A DNA stretch of 49,258 nt from Actinoallomurus sp. (GCA_025964685.1 JAOPYG010000264.1:1-49258); one strand, 5' to 3'; counted from the stretch's first letter, positions 31,221 through 40,170 are shown. Numbers and translations: made by a program. The notes: generated by a model not told the origin, from the letters alone.

Positions 31221-32081
31221 ATGCGTACTCGCCAGATCGGTCATGTTCAGGTCAGCGCCATCGGGCTGGGCGGCATGCCCATGTCGATCGAGGGGCGCCC
31301 CGAGGAGACTCGTTCCATCGCCACCGTCCACGCTGCCCTCGATGCCGGCGTGACACTGATCGACACCGCGGACGCCTACCATCTGAACGCCGCGGACATC
31401 GGGCACAACGAGTCGCTCATCGCCAAGGCGCTGGCGACGTACGGCGGAGACTCCTCCGACGTGCTCGTCGCCACCAAGGGCGGCCACCTGCGCCCCGGTG
31501 ACGGCGCCTGGACGCTCGACGGCTCGCCCGCCCACCTCAAGCAGGCCTGCGACGCCTCGCTCAAGCGGCTCGGCGTCGAGGCGATCGGGCTCTACCAGTT
31601 CCACCGGCCCGACCCGTCCACGCCCTACGCCGACTCCATCGGAGCGATCCGCGACCTGCTGGACGACGGCAAGATCCGGATGGCCGGCGTCTCGAACGCC
31701 AGCCCGGCCCAGATCCGTGAGGCCAACGAGATCCTCGGCGGACGGCTCGTCTCGGTGCAGAACCAGTTCTCCCCGGGGTACCGCAGCAGTGAGGACGAGC
31801 TGCGTCTGTGCGACGTGCTCGGCATCGCCTTCCTGCCGTGGAGCCCGCTGGGCGGCATCCCCAGCGCCGGCGACCTGGGCGCCTCCCACTCGGCGTTCCG
31901 CCAGGTGGCGGAGGCACACGGAGTGAGCCCGCAGCAGGTCACACTGGCTTGGATGCTCGCCAAGTCGCCGGTGGTCATCCCGATCCCCGGATCGAGCCGG
32001 CCGGAGACGATCCGCGACTCGGCCAAGGCCGTCGACCTGGAGCTCACCGACGAGGAGTTCGCGCGGCTCGACGCCGCCTGA
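31221..32081 (+). CDS. Aldo-keto reductase
   Basis: A 286-residue NADPH-dependent reductase with the (beta/alpha)8 fold. The catalytic tetrad is visible: Asp48 and Tyr53 in LIDTADAY, Lys86 in VATKGGH and His128 in YQFHRP. PIPGSSRPETIRDS is the cofactor-binding segment near the C-terminus. I chose the ATG at 31221 because GGAGG sits eight bases ahead. The second reductase gene follows after 24 bases, so both are co-transcribed. Substrate is unknown; sugar-derived or aromatic aldehydes are common for this class. Confidence 0.9.
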   Translation: MRTRQIGHVQVSAIGLGGMPMSIEGRPEETRSIATVHAALDAGVTLIDTADAYHLNAADIGHNESLIAKALATYGGDSSDVLVATKGGHLRPGDGAWTLDGSPAHLKQACDASLKRLGVEAIGLYQFHRPDPSTPYADSIGAIRDLLDDGKIRMAGVSNASPAQIREANEILGGRLVSVQNQFSPGYRSSEDELRLCDVLGIAFLPWSPLGGIPSAGDLGASHSAFRQVAEAHGVSPQQVTLAWMLAKSPVVIPIPGSSRPETIRDSAKAVDLELTDEEFARLDAA

Positions 32082-32105
32082 CCATTACGTCCACGAAGGA
32101 GAACC

Positions 32106-33104
32106 ATGGCACTTGCCACAAAACCGTTCGGCACGACCGGAATGGAGATCACCAGTGTCGGCTTCGGCGCCTGGGCGATCGGCGGCGGCGACTGGGCGTA
32201 CGCCTGGGGGCCGCAGGAGGACGCGCAGTCGGTGGCGGCGATCCGGTACGCCGTCGAGCAGGGCGTCAACTGGATCGACACGGCCGCCGTCTACGGACTC
32301 GGACACTCCGAGGAGGTCGTCGCGCAGGCGCTCGAGGGGATACCCGAGGGCGACCGGCCGTACATCTTCACCAAGTGCGGTCTGGTCTGGGATCCGGATG
32401 ACCGTACGGCGCCGGCGCGCCGGACCGGCACCGAGATCCGGCGTGAGGTGGATGACTCGCTACGGCGCCTCGGCGTCGAGCGCATCGATCTCTACCAGAT
32501 GCACCGGCCGGCCGAGGACGGCACGCCGCTGGAGGAGTACTGGCAGACCCTGCTGGACCTGAAGGCGCAGGGCAAGATCCGCGCGGCGGGCCTGTCCAAC
32601 CACGATGTGAGCCAGCTGGAGACCGCCGAGAAGCTCGGGCACGTCGACACGCTGCAGCCGCCGTTCTCGGCGATCCATCGTTCGGCCGCCGCCGAGATCG
32701 GCTGGTGCGCCGCGCACGACACCGGCGTGATCGTCTACTCGCCGATGCAGGCCGGGCTGCTGACCGGCGCCTTCTCTCGCGAGCGGGTCGAGGGCCTGCC
32801 CCAGGACGACTGGCGCAGGAAACACCCCGACTTCACGACGAACCTCGACGCCAACCTCGCGCTGGCGGACGCGCTCGTCCCCGTCGCCAAGCGGCACGGC
32901 GTACAGCCCGCCGCCGTGGCGGTCGCCTGGACCCTCGCGTGGGACGGGGTGACCGGTGCCATCGTCGGCGCCCGCCGCCCCGACCAGATCGACGGCTGGC
33001 TCGCCGCCGCCGACCTGGAGCTGACCGCCGCCGACCTGGACGAGATCGCCGGCGCGATCAGGGAGACCGGCGCGGGCGACGGTCCGGTGGCCCCGCGCGC
33101 ATAG
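32106..33104 (+). CDS. Aldo-keto reductase (second copy in operon)
   Basis: A 332-residue aldo-keto reductase. The tetrad is Asp58 and Tyr63 in WIDTAAVYG, Lys90 in FTKCG and His133 in YQMHRP. VGARRPDQIDGW is the cofactor loop. The two reductases are only distantly similar, so this is not a recent tandem duplication. GAAGGAGAA precedes the ATG. A strong bidirectional hairpin follows the stop. Substrate unknown. Confidence 0.9.
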   Translation: MALATKPFGTTGMEITSVGFGAWAIGGGDWAYAWGPQEDAQSVAAIRYAVEQGVNWIDTAAVYGLGHSEEVVAQALEGIPEGDRPYIFTKCGLVWDPDDRTAPARRTGTEIRREVDDSLRRLGVERIDLYQMHRPAEDGTPLEEYWQTLLDLKAQGKIRAAGLSNHDVSQLETAEKLGHVDTLQPPFSAIHRSAAAEIGWCAAHDTGVIVYSPMQAGLLTGAFSRERVEGLPQDDWRRKHPDFTTNLDANLALADALVPVAKRHGVQPAAVAVAWTLAWDGVTGAIVGARRPDQIDGWLAAADLELTAADLDEIAGAIRETGAGDGPVAPRA

Positions 33105-33110
33105 GCCCTC

Positions 33111-33148
33111 GGTGAGGGTGACTCGCCGCCGGGCGCGCCACCCTCACC
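33111..33148. terminator. Bidirectional hairpin terminator
   Basis: GGTGAGGGTG (33111-33120) and CACCCTCACC (33139-33148) form a perfect ten-base stem with an 18-base loop between the convergent reductase and universal stress genes; the right arm overlaps the stop codon of the latter. A further copy of the right-arm sequence, CCACCCTCACCCGGC, occurs at 33170-33184 inside that gene. Confidence 0.7.
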
Positions 33149-33593
33149 CGGCCAGGTCGGGAAAGCGGACCACCCTCACCCGGCACGACGAACGGCGTTG
33201 CAGTTCGAAGGCCGGGCAGCGGTGCAGGCGGGCCGCCCAGCGTGTACGGATCCGCGAACCCACGTAGACCGCGCACGCCGAACGGTCGGCCGCGTACGAG
33301 CACAGCGCCTGGGCCGGATCGCCGTCCACGACGGCGTACTCCCACTCCACCCGCAGATCCGCGAGCACGAGCGTGCACTGCAGCCACGCCTCGAGTTCCA
33401 GCTCGTCCCGCCACTGCTCGGCGATCGGATACGTCTCCCACGCCATCAGCTCCAGCGGCCGCGGGGACCGGCGTACGTGCAGCGCGACGAGCCGGAGCCC
33501 GGCCGACACCGCCTCGCCGGCGGCGTTCTGCAACGCCGCCCGCCCCGAGTCGGTGCCGTCCACTCCGGCGAGCACCACGCCGCCGCCCCGCAT
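33144..33593 (-). CDS. Universal stress protein family (single domain)
   Basis: A 149-residue protein with GGGVVLAGVDGTDSGRAALQNAAGEAVSAGLRLVALHV, the first strand-helix-strand of the USP fold with its ligand-binding Asp. DPAQALCSYAADRSACAVYVGSR corresponds to the later helix and strand. The classical ATP-binding G-x2-G-x9-G-S motif is only partly present, so nucleotide binding is uncertain. The ATG at 33593 begins the domain. Its function is not defined by context. The 270 bases between this gene and the next show nothing I can assign. Confidence 0.75.
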   Translation of the reverse strand: MRGGGVVLAGVDGTDSGRAALQNAAGEAVSAGLRLVALHVRRSPRPLELMAWETYPIAEQWRDELELEAWLQCTLVLADLRVEWEYAVVDGDPAQALCSYAADRSACAVYVGSRIRTRWAARLHRCPAFELQRRSSCRVRVVRFPDLAG

Positions 33594-33862
33594 CTCAGTG
33601 CGGCCCGGCAGGCTGCGTACCCGGCATCTCCCGCCCCTTTCCGGCGGGCCCGCAGCCGAGGGAGGCAGGCGACCCCAGTAGTTCCAGAGCATGGACCGAT
33701 TACAGGAGTAGCCCGTGGCGGCCCCGCGGGTCAGCCACTTCGCCGGAGAGTGGCCAACGCGCCGCATCGCCCTGTCCGGCGTGGACATGTCGCTCCAGCG
33801 CGCCGGCCAGGTTCGAAACCAGGTGCTGACCTGCGCCGAGACCGGTCAGTACGGCCGTACCG

Positions 33863-34936
33863 TCACCGGAACCGGATCTCCGACAGGCCCAGGCGTGCGA
33901 GGCCTTCCGCGGTCTCGGCGGCCTCCCGTTCCCTGTCTCTGCCCGGATAGACCAGGTCGATCTTCTCCTCGACGTTGGCCTTGCGCGCGGCGACGGTGAC
34001 CCAGGCGAAGGCGCCCTCGGGATGCTCGGTGATCAGTTCCGCCTCGTCGCCGATGCGAGGGACCTTGGTCTCGGACTCGCCGAGCGTGATCTGGGTCTCC
34101 CGGGTGAACTCCCGGTGGGCCTCTTCGGCGTCGCTGGTGGGGCCGATGGCGTGTTCGAGCTCGACCTCGATGCTCAGCCGGCCGATGTCGATGAGCGTCA
34201 TCCCGTTGGGGGCGTGGTGGGTGGAGTTCCATTGGCACGTGTGCCGCTTGACGTACGCGCTGGAGTCGTCGTTGCGGCTGAACGTCTTGTCCACCTGGGC
34301 GCCCGGCAGCAGCCGGCGTGCTCGCGCGTCGAGCATGCGGCAGGCGTCGGGCAGCCGCTCGGCGTGCGGGCGCAGGGGCCAGACGTCGCTGGCCCAGGGC
34401 GGGTCGATCAGGACGAGGACGATCGCGGTGACGGTGAGCAGCGGACCGGTGAACAGCCGCGGGAGGCTCCACTGGGGGCGTGTCCCCGCGACGGCCCGGT
34501 GACGCACACGGGTGCGGAGCTCCTGCAGGTCACGGTCGAACGCCGGGTCGGCGCGGAACCAGAACCGCTTCGGGGCGGCGAGCTCCACCAGGCTGCCGTC
34601 CCGCAGGTACAGAACGGGCCACTCCATGAGGAGTCCACGGCGGATCTCGACCAGGCCGACGTGGGAGACCGGGACCACGACGCGGCCGATCGGCGGCCGC
34701 CGGGTGGTGATCTCGTCGGCCGTGAGCAGCGTACGGCCACGGAGCGCGGCCATCGGCCGGCCCACGAGGATCGCCGCGACGACGATGACGGGCACCAGCA
34801 GGCGGCCGCCGTGGCTCATCAGTCCCATGGCGGCGTACGGACCGCTGATCACCGCACCCGCGAGCAGGGAGATCCGGATGAACCGTCTGACGGGCGATGC
34901 GGGCCTGACGACCACCCGGTTCGTGGCTTCCGGCAT
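33863..34936 (-). CDS. Membrane protein of unknown function, PH-like and extracytoplasmic domains
   Basis: A 357-residue protein. After a short basic N-terminus two hydrophobic segments follow (ISLLAGAVISGPYAAMGLMS and VPVIVVAAILVG), then a cytoplasmic beta-rich stretch that looks PH-like (ADEITTRRPPIGRVVVPVSHVGLVEIRRGLL), a third membrane segment (PLLTVTAIVLVLID) and an extracytoplasmic domain. The latter has CRMLDARARRLLPGAQV and VKRHTCQW, two cysteines likely joined, reminiscent of DUF3558-type lipoprotein domains. The ATG at 34936 has AGGAGA upstream. Without a family match, function is unknown. Confidence 0.75.
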   Translation of the reverse strand: MPEATNRVVVRPASPVRRFIRISLLAGAVISGPYAAMGLMSHGGRLLVPVIVVAAILVGRPMAALRGRTLLTADEITTRRPPIGRVVVPVSHVGLVEIRRGLLMEWPVLYLRDGSLVELAAPKRFWFRADPAFDRDLQELRTRVRHRAVAGTRPQWSLPRLFTGPLLTVTAIVLVLIDPPWASDVWPLRPHAERLPDACRMLDARARRLLPGAQVDKTFSRNDDSSAYVKRHTCQWNSTHHAPNGMTLIDIGRLSIEVELEHAIGPTSDAEEAHREFTRETQITLGESETKVPRIGDEAELITEHPEGAFAWVTVAARKANVEEKIDLVYPGRDREREAAETAEGLARLGLSEIRFR

Positions 34937-35122
34937 CTGACTCTCCTGGACTGCGTGGAGCCGTCGCGAACCGCGTCCGCCCGTCGACATGGCCTTGACC
35001 TGGTCTTTCTCAGGTGTTCCGTACCCCGTCAGCGGCCGTGGGACCTGTGACGGCGACGCGGTGTTCCGTGCGGGACGCGGACGTTGTATGAAGAAGATCG
35101 ACTGAGAGTTAGGGGAGATGTG

Positions 35123-36655
35123 ATGCTGACCGTCGACATGGTGAGGGCCGGTGCCCGCCGGCATCGGGACCGCGCCGCGATCCGTTACGGAGACCGCTCG
35201 CTGACGTTCCGCCAGGTCGACGAGGCGGCCAACCGGATGGCCAACGTCCTGCTGGGCATCGGTGTCGAGCCCGGCGAGCGCATCGGCCTGCTGGTGGGCA
35301 ACGGCCTGTGGACGGTGCCGCTGGACTTCGCCTGCCTCAAGGCCGGAGCGTGCCGCGTGCCGCTGAACGCCCGGCTCTCGTTGGACGAGCACGCGCGGAT
35401 GCTCACCGACGCCGGGGTGCGCAGGCTGGTGCATGAGACCTCACTCGCCGGGCGTGCGGGCGAGCTCACCGAGCGGCTCGACGGGTTGCAGACGATCAGT
35501 CTCGGTGATGGTGGGGGCGGCCCGGACCTGCTGGAGCACATGCGTGTCGCGTCGGCGGCCGATCCCGGCCTGCCCGCACGGCCCGATGACGTCATCCTCG
35601 CCCTCTACACGTCCGGTACGACCGGCACGCTGAAGGCCGCGCAGCACACGCAGGCGAGTTACGCCGCGATCGTGGTCAACATCCTGACCAACCTGCTCGA
35701 TCCGGCGCGCGACGACGTGATGCTGCACGCCGCGCCGCTGATCCACGCGAGTGGCACGTTCGTGCTCCCGTTCTGGCTGCGCGGCGGGCAGGCGGCCGTG
35801 CTCGACGGCTTCGACCCGCAGGCCTACCTGGCGGCGATCCCCCGCCACGGCGTGACGCACGCGAACCTCGTGCCGACCATGCTCCAGATGCTCATGGCGG
35901 CCGGTGGCGGAGCCGCCGAGACCGGGCGCCTGCGGTCGGTGATCTACGGTGCCTCGCCGATGCCGCGCCCGGTGATCGAGGAGGCCATGGCGGCCTGGGG
36001 ACCGATCTTCAGCCAGTACTACGGTCAGACCGAGGCGCCGCTGTGCCTGTCCGTGCTGGCCCCCGAGGACCATGTCGGCGCCGACGCCCCGCTCGGCTCG
36101 TGCGGGCAGCCGTCGGTCGACGCGGAGATCAAGCTCATCGACGAGCACGGCGCCGACGTCGCGGCCGGGCGGCCGGGCGAGATCGCGGTGCGCGCGCCGT
36201 TCGCGATGGCCGGTTACCTGGGCGCGCCGGAGCTGAACGCCTCGACGTTCCTGGGCGACGGGTGGCTGCGCACCCGCGACGTCGCGCGCTTCGACGACCG
36301 CGGCTTCATGTACCTGGTCGACCGCACCTCGGACATGATCGTGAGCGGCGCGTACAACGTCTATCCGCGCGAGGTCGAAGACGCCTTGCACGCGCATCCG
36401 GCCGTGGCCGAGTGCGCGGTCGTCGGTGCGCCGGACGAACGCTGGGTCGAGGCGGTCGTGGCGTTCGTGGTCCCGCGCCCCGAGACCCAGGTGACGGAGG
36501 CCGAGCTCACCGAGCACGTACGCGCCCGGCTCGCGGGCTACAAGGTGCCCAAACGCGTGGAGTTCGTGGCGGGGATCCCCAAGAGCGGGGTCGGCAAGAT
36601 CCTCCGCCGTGAGCTGCGTGATCCGCTCTGGGCGGGCGTGGAGCGGGCCCGATGA
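35123..36655 (+). CDS. AMP-forming acyl-CoA ligase (class I adenylate-forming)
   Basis: A 510-residue enzyme that activates a carboxylic acid with ATP and then CoA. The P-loop is LYTSGTTGTLKAAQ, with Leu where Pro is usual. Other motifs are YGQTEAPLCLS (A5), GYLG, RTRDVARFDDRGFMYLVDRTSDMIVSGAYNVYPREVE (A7/A8) and the catalytic Lys in IPKSGVGKILRRELR (A10). AGGGGAG precedes the ATG at 35123 by five bases. The enoyl-CoA hydratase-like gene overlaps its stop (ATGA), so they are a two-gene unit for a fatty or aromatic acid. Substrate unknown. Confidence 0.9.
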   Translation: MLTVDMVRAGARRHRDRAAIRYGDRSLTFRQVDEAANRMANVLLGIGVEPGERIGLLVGNGLWTVPLDFACLKAGACRVPLNARLSLDEHARMLTDAGVRRLVHETSLAGRAGELTERLDGLQTISLGDGGGGPDLLEHMRVASAADPGLPARPDDVILALYTSGTTGTLKAAQHTQASYAAIVVNILTNLLDPARDDVMLHAAPLIHASGTFVLPFWLRGGQAAVLDGFDPQAYLAAIPRHGVTHANLVPTMLQMLMAAGGGAAETGRLRSVIYGASPMPRPVIEEAMAAWGPIFSQYYGQTEAPLCLSVLAPEDHVGADAPLGSCGQPSVDAEIKLIDEHGADVAAGRPGEIAVRAPFAMAGYLGAPELNASTFLGDGWLRTRDVARFDDRGFMYLVDRTSDMIVSGAYNVYPREVEDALHAHPAVAECAVVGAPDERWVEAVVAFVVPRPETQVTEAELTEHVRARLAGYKVPKRVEFVAGIPKSGVGKILRRELRDPLWAGVERAR

Positions 36656-37422
36656 TCCGCGTCGAGCGCTCCGGCGCGGTCACGACCGTGGTGATCGACC
36701 GCCCCGAGGTACGCAACGCCGTCGACCCCGAGCACGCCGCCGAACTGTACGCCGCGTTCACCGCCTTCGACGCCGACCCGGAGGCGCACGTCGCGGTCCT
36801 GTACGGCGAAGGCGGCACGTTCTGCGCCGGCGCGGACCTGAAGGCCGTCTCGGCCGGCCGGTTCGACGTGGCGGCGCCGGAGGACTCCGATCGCGGTCCC
36901 ATGGGCCCGACCCGGCTGCGGCTGTCCAAGCCGGTGATCGCCGCCGTGGCCGGGCACGCCGTGGCGGGCGGCCTGGAGCTCGCCCTCTGGTGTGACCTGC
37001 GGGTCGCCGAGGAGGACGCGGTGTTCGGCGTCTTCTGCCGCCGGTGGGGGGTGCCGCTGATCGACGGCGGCACCGTACGCCTGCCGCGCCTGATCGGCCT
37101 GAGCCCGGCCATGGACATGATCCTCACCGGCCGCCCGGTCGGGGCCGAAGAGGCCGCACGGCTCGGGCTGGCCAACCGCGTCGTGCCGCACGGTCACGCG
37201 CGGGAGCGGGCCGAGAAGCTGGCCACCGAGATCGCGCGGTTCCCCCAGCTGTGCATGCGTCACGACCGGCTGTCCGCGCACGAGCAGGACGGCCTGTCAC
37301 TGACGGACGCGATGGCGAACGAATGGCGCCACGGTGAGGTCGCGCTGGAGGCCGAGGCTCAGCGCGGGGCGACGAGATTCGCTGCGGGCAGCGGGCGGCA
37401 CGGCGACTTCGAGGCCCCCTGA
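36652..37422 (+). CDS. Enoyl-CoA hydratase/isomerase family (crotonase)
   Basis: A 256-residue crotonase-fold protein. FCAGADLKAVS and GHAVAGGLELALWCDL form the oxyanion hole, and Glu109 matches the first catalytic Glu. In rat hydratase the second Glu lies about nine residues before GAGGT. Here that region reads FGVFCRRWGVPLIDGGT, with Cys129 at the aligned position, so canonical syn-hydration is doubtful. An isomerase, hydrolase or dehalogenase-like reaction is possible. The ATG overlaps the CoA-ligase stop (ATGA). Confidence 0.88.
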   Translation: MIRVERSGAVTTVVIDRPEVRNAVDPEHAAELYAAFTAFDADPEAHVAVLYGEGGTFCAGADLKAVSAGRFDVAAPEDSDRGPMGPTRLRLSKPVIAAVAGHAVAGGLELALWCDLRVAEEDAVFGVFCRRWGVPLIDGGTVRLPRLIGLSPAMDMILTGRPVGAEEAARLGLANRVVPHGHARERAEKLATEIARFPQLCMRHDRLSAHEQDGLSLTDAMANEWRHGEVALEAEAQRGATRFAAGSGRHGDFEAP

Positions 37423-37438
37423 CCGCCGCGCGGCCCGA

Positions 37439-38836
37439 TCACAGCCGGCCGAACCATCGGCGTACGGCGTCGCGCCACCGGCCGAAGCCCGTCCGCGGCT
37501 CGCGCTCCGGCTGACGCGCCGAGAGCACGGCCGCCAGGCCGAACCCGGGGATGGTGTCCGCGGCGGACGGGGACGGCTTATGACGCCACGTGGCGACCGA
37601 GATGCCGCCCACGAGGGTCGCCGGCGGGAAGTTGACCGGCAGCGCGGTCAGCGCGCGGTGGAACGGGCCGGGCCGCCACTTCAGCATGCCGGCCGGGATG
37701 GCGAGCTCCATCTCCGGCAGCGCGTCGAGGACCTTCTCGATGGCGGTGGACGCGATGAGACGCGCCTGTCCCTGCGCGGGGCAGGTGTGCGGACCGGCGC
37801 TCCAGGCCAGGTGGGCGCGGTTGCCCTCCCGGTGCTCGTTCGCCAGCGCCGGGTCGGTGTTGGCGGCGGCCAGGCTGATCACCACCGGCTGGTCCTTCGG
37901 CAGCCGTACGCCGGCGAAGTCCACGTCCTGGGCCGGGTAGGTCACCGCGAAGTTGGCCAGCGGCGGTTCCGTCCACAGCACCTCGTCGATCGCGTCCTCG
38001 ACCTGCAGGTTGCCGCCCGACAGGTCACCGGCGAACCGCTCGTCCGACAGCAGGAGCCGCAGGCCGTTCGCGATCAGGTTCTGGGTGGGCTCGGTGCCGG
38101 CGCCGAGGAGCGTAAGGATCTGGTGCATCATCTCCTCGTCCGTGAGCTTCACCGGGTGCGCGGCGAGCCAGGACGTGACGTCATGCCCGGGCTCCCTGCG
38201 CTTGAGGTGCACCAGCTCCAGCACGGCCTCCCGCATGATCTCGTTCGACTGCTTGGCGTTGACGGTGTCGAAGATGCCGCTCATGCCCAGGACGAGACGG
38301 TCACCGACGTCCGGCGGGCAGCCGAACAGCTCGTTGAAGGCCAGCAGCGGCAGCACCCTGGCGTAGTCGGCGACCAGGTCTGCCGCGCCTCTGCCCGCGA
38401 ACCGGCCGATGAGGGTGTCGGCACCACGCTGGACGTAGCCGCGCAGGGCATACAGGTCCACCTGGGCCAGGCTGTCGGTGACCGCCAGGCGGAGGCGGCT
38501 GTGCGCGGTGCCGTCGGCGTGCCGGCAGTTCGGCCGGTACATCATCAGCGGCAGCACCGGGCAGTCCGCCGGCACCGTGGCCTGCCACCCCCGCGGATCC
38601 TTGCGGAACCTCGTCGGGTCACGCAGCACGCCGAGAGCGGCCTCGTAGCTCGTGACAAGAGTGGCGGGCACGCCCGGGGAGAGCTCGACCGGCGCGAGCG
38701 GCCCGTGCTCCCGCAGCTTCGCGTACGCGCCGGCCGGGTCGGCGGCGAACTCCGGCCCGTGCAGCGGGAAGCGTTTCGCGTGGGCTGGGCAGGCGGCCGG
38801 CGGTTCCAGCGTGGTGTCGGGCTGGTCGGCGGTCAC
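37439..38836 (-). CDS. cvnE: Conservon-associated cytochrome P450 (CYP157-like), non-canonical ExxR
   Basis: A 465-residue P450 with an extra C-terminal tail. Haem-ligand Cys352 lies in LAWSAGPHTCPAQG, where Phe, and the final Gly of the consensus, are changed. The I-helix motif is AGTEPTQ. The K-helix reads DEVLWTEPP: Glu285 is present but Trp288 replaces the Arg of ExxR. A missing ExxR Arg is known for CYP157 members found in conservons. The GTG start overlaps the cvnD stop (GTGA). CvnE is the last gene of the five-gene unit; its physiological reaction is unknown. A shift to signalling, not metabolism, is one hypothesis. Confidence 0.87.
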   Translation of the reverse strand: MTADQPDTTLEPPAACPAHAKRFPLHGPEFAADPAGAYAKLREHGPLAPVELSPGVPATLVTSYEAALGVLRDPTRFRKDPRGWQATVPADCPVLPLMMYRPNCRHADGTAHSRLRLAVTDSLAQVDLYALRGYVQRGADTLIGRFAGRGAADLVADYARVLPLLAFNELFGCPPDVGDRLVLGMSGIFDTVNAKQSNEIMREAVLELVHLKRREPGHDVTSWLAAHPVKLTDEEMMHQILTLLGAGTEPTQNLIANGLRLLLSDERFAGDLSGGNLQVEDAIDEVLWTEPPLANFAVTYPAQDVDFAGVRLPKDQPVVISLAAANTDPALANEHREGNRAHLAWSAGPHTCPAQGQARLIASTAIEKVLDALPEMELAIPAGMLKWRPGPFHRALTALPVNFPPATLVGGISVATWRHKPSPSAADTIPGFGLAAVLSARQPEREPRTGFGRWRDAVRRWFGRL

Positions 38837-39429
38837 GCTGGCTCCTGGTGCTTGCTGATCAGGTATTCGACGAGCGCGATCAACGCGCTGGCCGAGGAAG
38901 CAGGATCACGCGCGTCACAGGTGACGAGGGGCGTGGTCGGCAGCAGGTCGAGGGCCTCGCGCAGCTCCTCCTCCGGGAAGACCGGCGCGTCGTCGAACTG
39001 GTTGATCGCCACCGCGTACGGCAGCCCACGCTCCTCCAGCAACGTCATCACACCGAAGGACTCCTCGAGGCGGCGCGTGTCGGCGAGCACCAGCGCGCCG
39101 AGGGCGCCTCGTGCCAGGTCGTTCCACAGGTGCGTGAAGCGCTGCTGTCCGGGCGCCCCGAACAGGTACAGCACCAGGTCGTCGCTGAGGGTCAGGCGGC
39201 CGAAGTCCATCGCCACCGTGGTCGTGGTCTTGGCGGGCACCCCGGCCAGATGGTCCACCGCCTCGCCGGCCTGTGTCATCCGCTCCTCGGTGCGCAGCGG
39301 GCGGATCTCCGACAGCGCGCCGACGAGAGTCGTCTTGCCGACGGCGAAATGGCCCACGATCAGGATCTTCACGGACTGACGGACGGTCTCGCGTACGTAC
39401 AGCTGGTCAGAGGCGAGCACGGAGCCCAT
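38833..39429 (-). CDS. cvnD: Conservon small GTP-binding protein
   Basis: A 198-residue MglA-like GTPase. Walker A is GHFAVGKTT (26-34), the switch II motif is GAPGQQRF, and the base-specificity motif is NQFD (143-146), with Gln in place of the usual Lys. AGALSEIRPLRTEERMTQAG is the conserved switch I segment of conservon proteins. In Streptomyces, CvnD acts with the CvnA kinase-like protein and CvnB at the membrane in a G-protein-coupled-like complex. The start at 39429 overlaps cvnC by 23 bases, which is common in conservons. Confidence 0.9.
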   Translation of the reverse strand: MGSVLASDQLYVRETVRQSVKILIVGHFAVGKTTLVGALSEIRPLRTEERMTQAGEAVDHLAGVPAKTTTTVAMDFGRLTLSDDLVLYLFGAPGQQRFTHLWNDLARGALGALVLADTRRLEESFGVMTLLEERGLPYAVAINQFDDAPVFPEEELREALDLLPTTPLVTCDARDPASSASALIALVEYLISKHQEPA

Positions 39430-39760
39430 TCAGCACCTCCCTCAGGAGCTGGTCCTCGGTCTGGTCCCTGTCGGCGGCGGACGCGCGGGTCACGATGTGC
39501 CCGCTGTCGACGAGGTCGGACAGCAGCACCTTCGTGACGCTGGCGGGCAGCGCCAGGTGGGCGGCGACCTCGGCGACCGACAGCGCGCCTCCCTGGCACA
39601 GCTCCATGACCCGGCGTTTTTCCGGGCTCAGGCCGGTCGCACGAGTCCTCGTCGCGCTCACCAGAGTGACCAGGTCGAAGATGTTGCGCGTGGGATGCGC
39701 GCGGCCTCCGGTGACGACGTGGGGGCGTACGAGCGCCCGCTCGGGCCGCCGCCGGGTCAC
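39407..39760 (-). CDS. cvnC: Conservon DUF742 protein
   Basis: A 117-residue protein with a winged-helix-like middle: RAHPTRNIFDLVTLVSATR, then MELCQGGALSVAEVAAHLALPASVTKVLLSDLVDSGHI, the DUF742 hallmark. The GTG start at 39760 overlaps the cvnB stop (GTGA). In Streptomyces conservons this is the third gene and is required for the complex, but its biochemical role is undefined. Confidence 0.87.
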   Translation of the reverse strand: MTRRRPERALVRPHVVTGGRAHPTRNIFDLVTLVSATRTRATGLSPEKRRVMELCQGGALSVAEVAAHLALPASVTKVLLSDLVDSGHIVTRASAADRDQTEDQLLREVLNGLRARL

Positions 39761-40170
39761 CGGACGCCGCCAGGGGCGCCCCGCGGCGGGGTCGTGAGCT
39801 CCTTGCCCAGGCGCTGGACCAACTCCTGCAGCCGGAACGACACGGCCTCCATGTCGACGTTCTCCGTGGCCGAAACGGCCAGGTAGGCGCCGGGGCCGGC
39901 GGCGACGAGGAAGACGTACCCGTCGTCGAACTCGCTCACGGTCTGGCGCCACATGGTCTGCGGGTCCCCGCAGAACTCCGCGGTGCTGCGTGCGAGCGAC
40001 TGGAGCCCGGCCATCCCCGCGGCGTGCCGTTCGGCGTCGTCCACGTCGATCCGCTCGGAGTGCGCCATCAGCAGCCCGTCCGCGGAGAGCAGGACGGCGT
40101 AACGCGTCTCCGGCATCTTCAGGGCATCGTCGAGCATCCAGCCGAGCTTGTTGGTCGAGGCGTCGGTCAT
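39757..40170 (-). CDS. cvnB: Conservon roadblock/LC7-domain protein
   Basis: A 137-residue roadblock/LC7 protein. The KLGWMLDDALKMPETRYAVLLSADGLLMAHS segment and the following ALARSTAEFCGD-type helix are typical. Such proteins act as GTPase-activating or scaffold partners of MglA-like GTPases, here CvnD. Its ATG overlaps the cvnA stop by four bases. The N-terminus is short (MTDAST), so the start is clear. Confidence 0.9.
   Translation of the reverse strand: MTDASTNKLGWMLDDALKMPETRYAVLLSADGLLMAHSERIDVDDAERHAAGMAGLQSLARSTAEFCGDPQTMWRQTVSEFDDGYVFLVAAGPGAYLAVSATENVDMEAVSFRLQELVQRLGKELTTPPRGAPGGVR

Noticed and set aside
33138..33184. Direct repeat CCACCCTCACCCGGC as a possible mobile-element end
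   Set aside because: One copy is the arm of a terminator hairpin and the other lies in coding sequence. There is no transposase, no target duplication and no element between them.
33594..33862. A GTTCGAA-like string in the gap that looked like a tRNA T-loop
   Set aside because: The flanking bases do not form a five-pair stem and no acceptor or anticodon arm could be built.
37334..39379. Long open frame on the plus strand (681 codons) across the conservon P450 and GTPase genes
   Set aside because: It is antisense to two well-supported genes and encodes Arg/Gly/Val-rich sequence with no motif. Such mirror frames are expected in GC-rich DNA.
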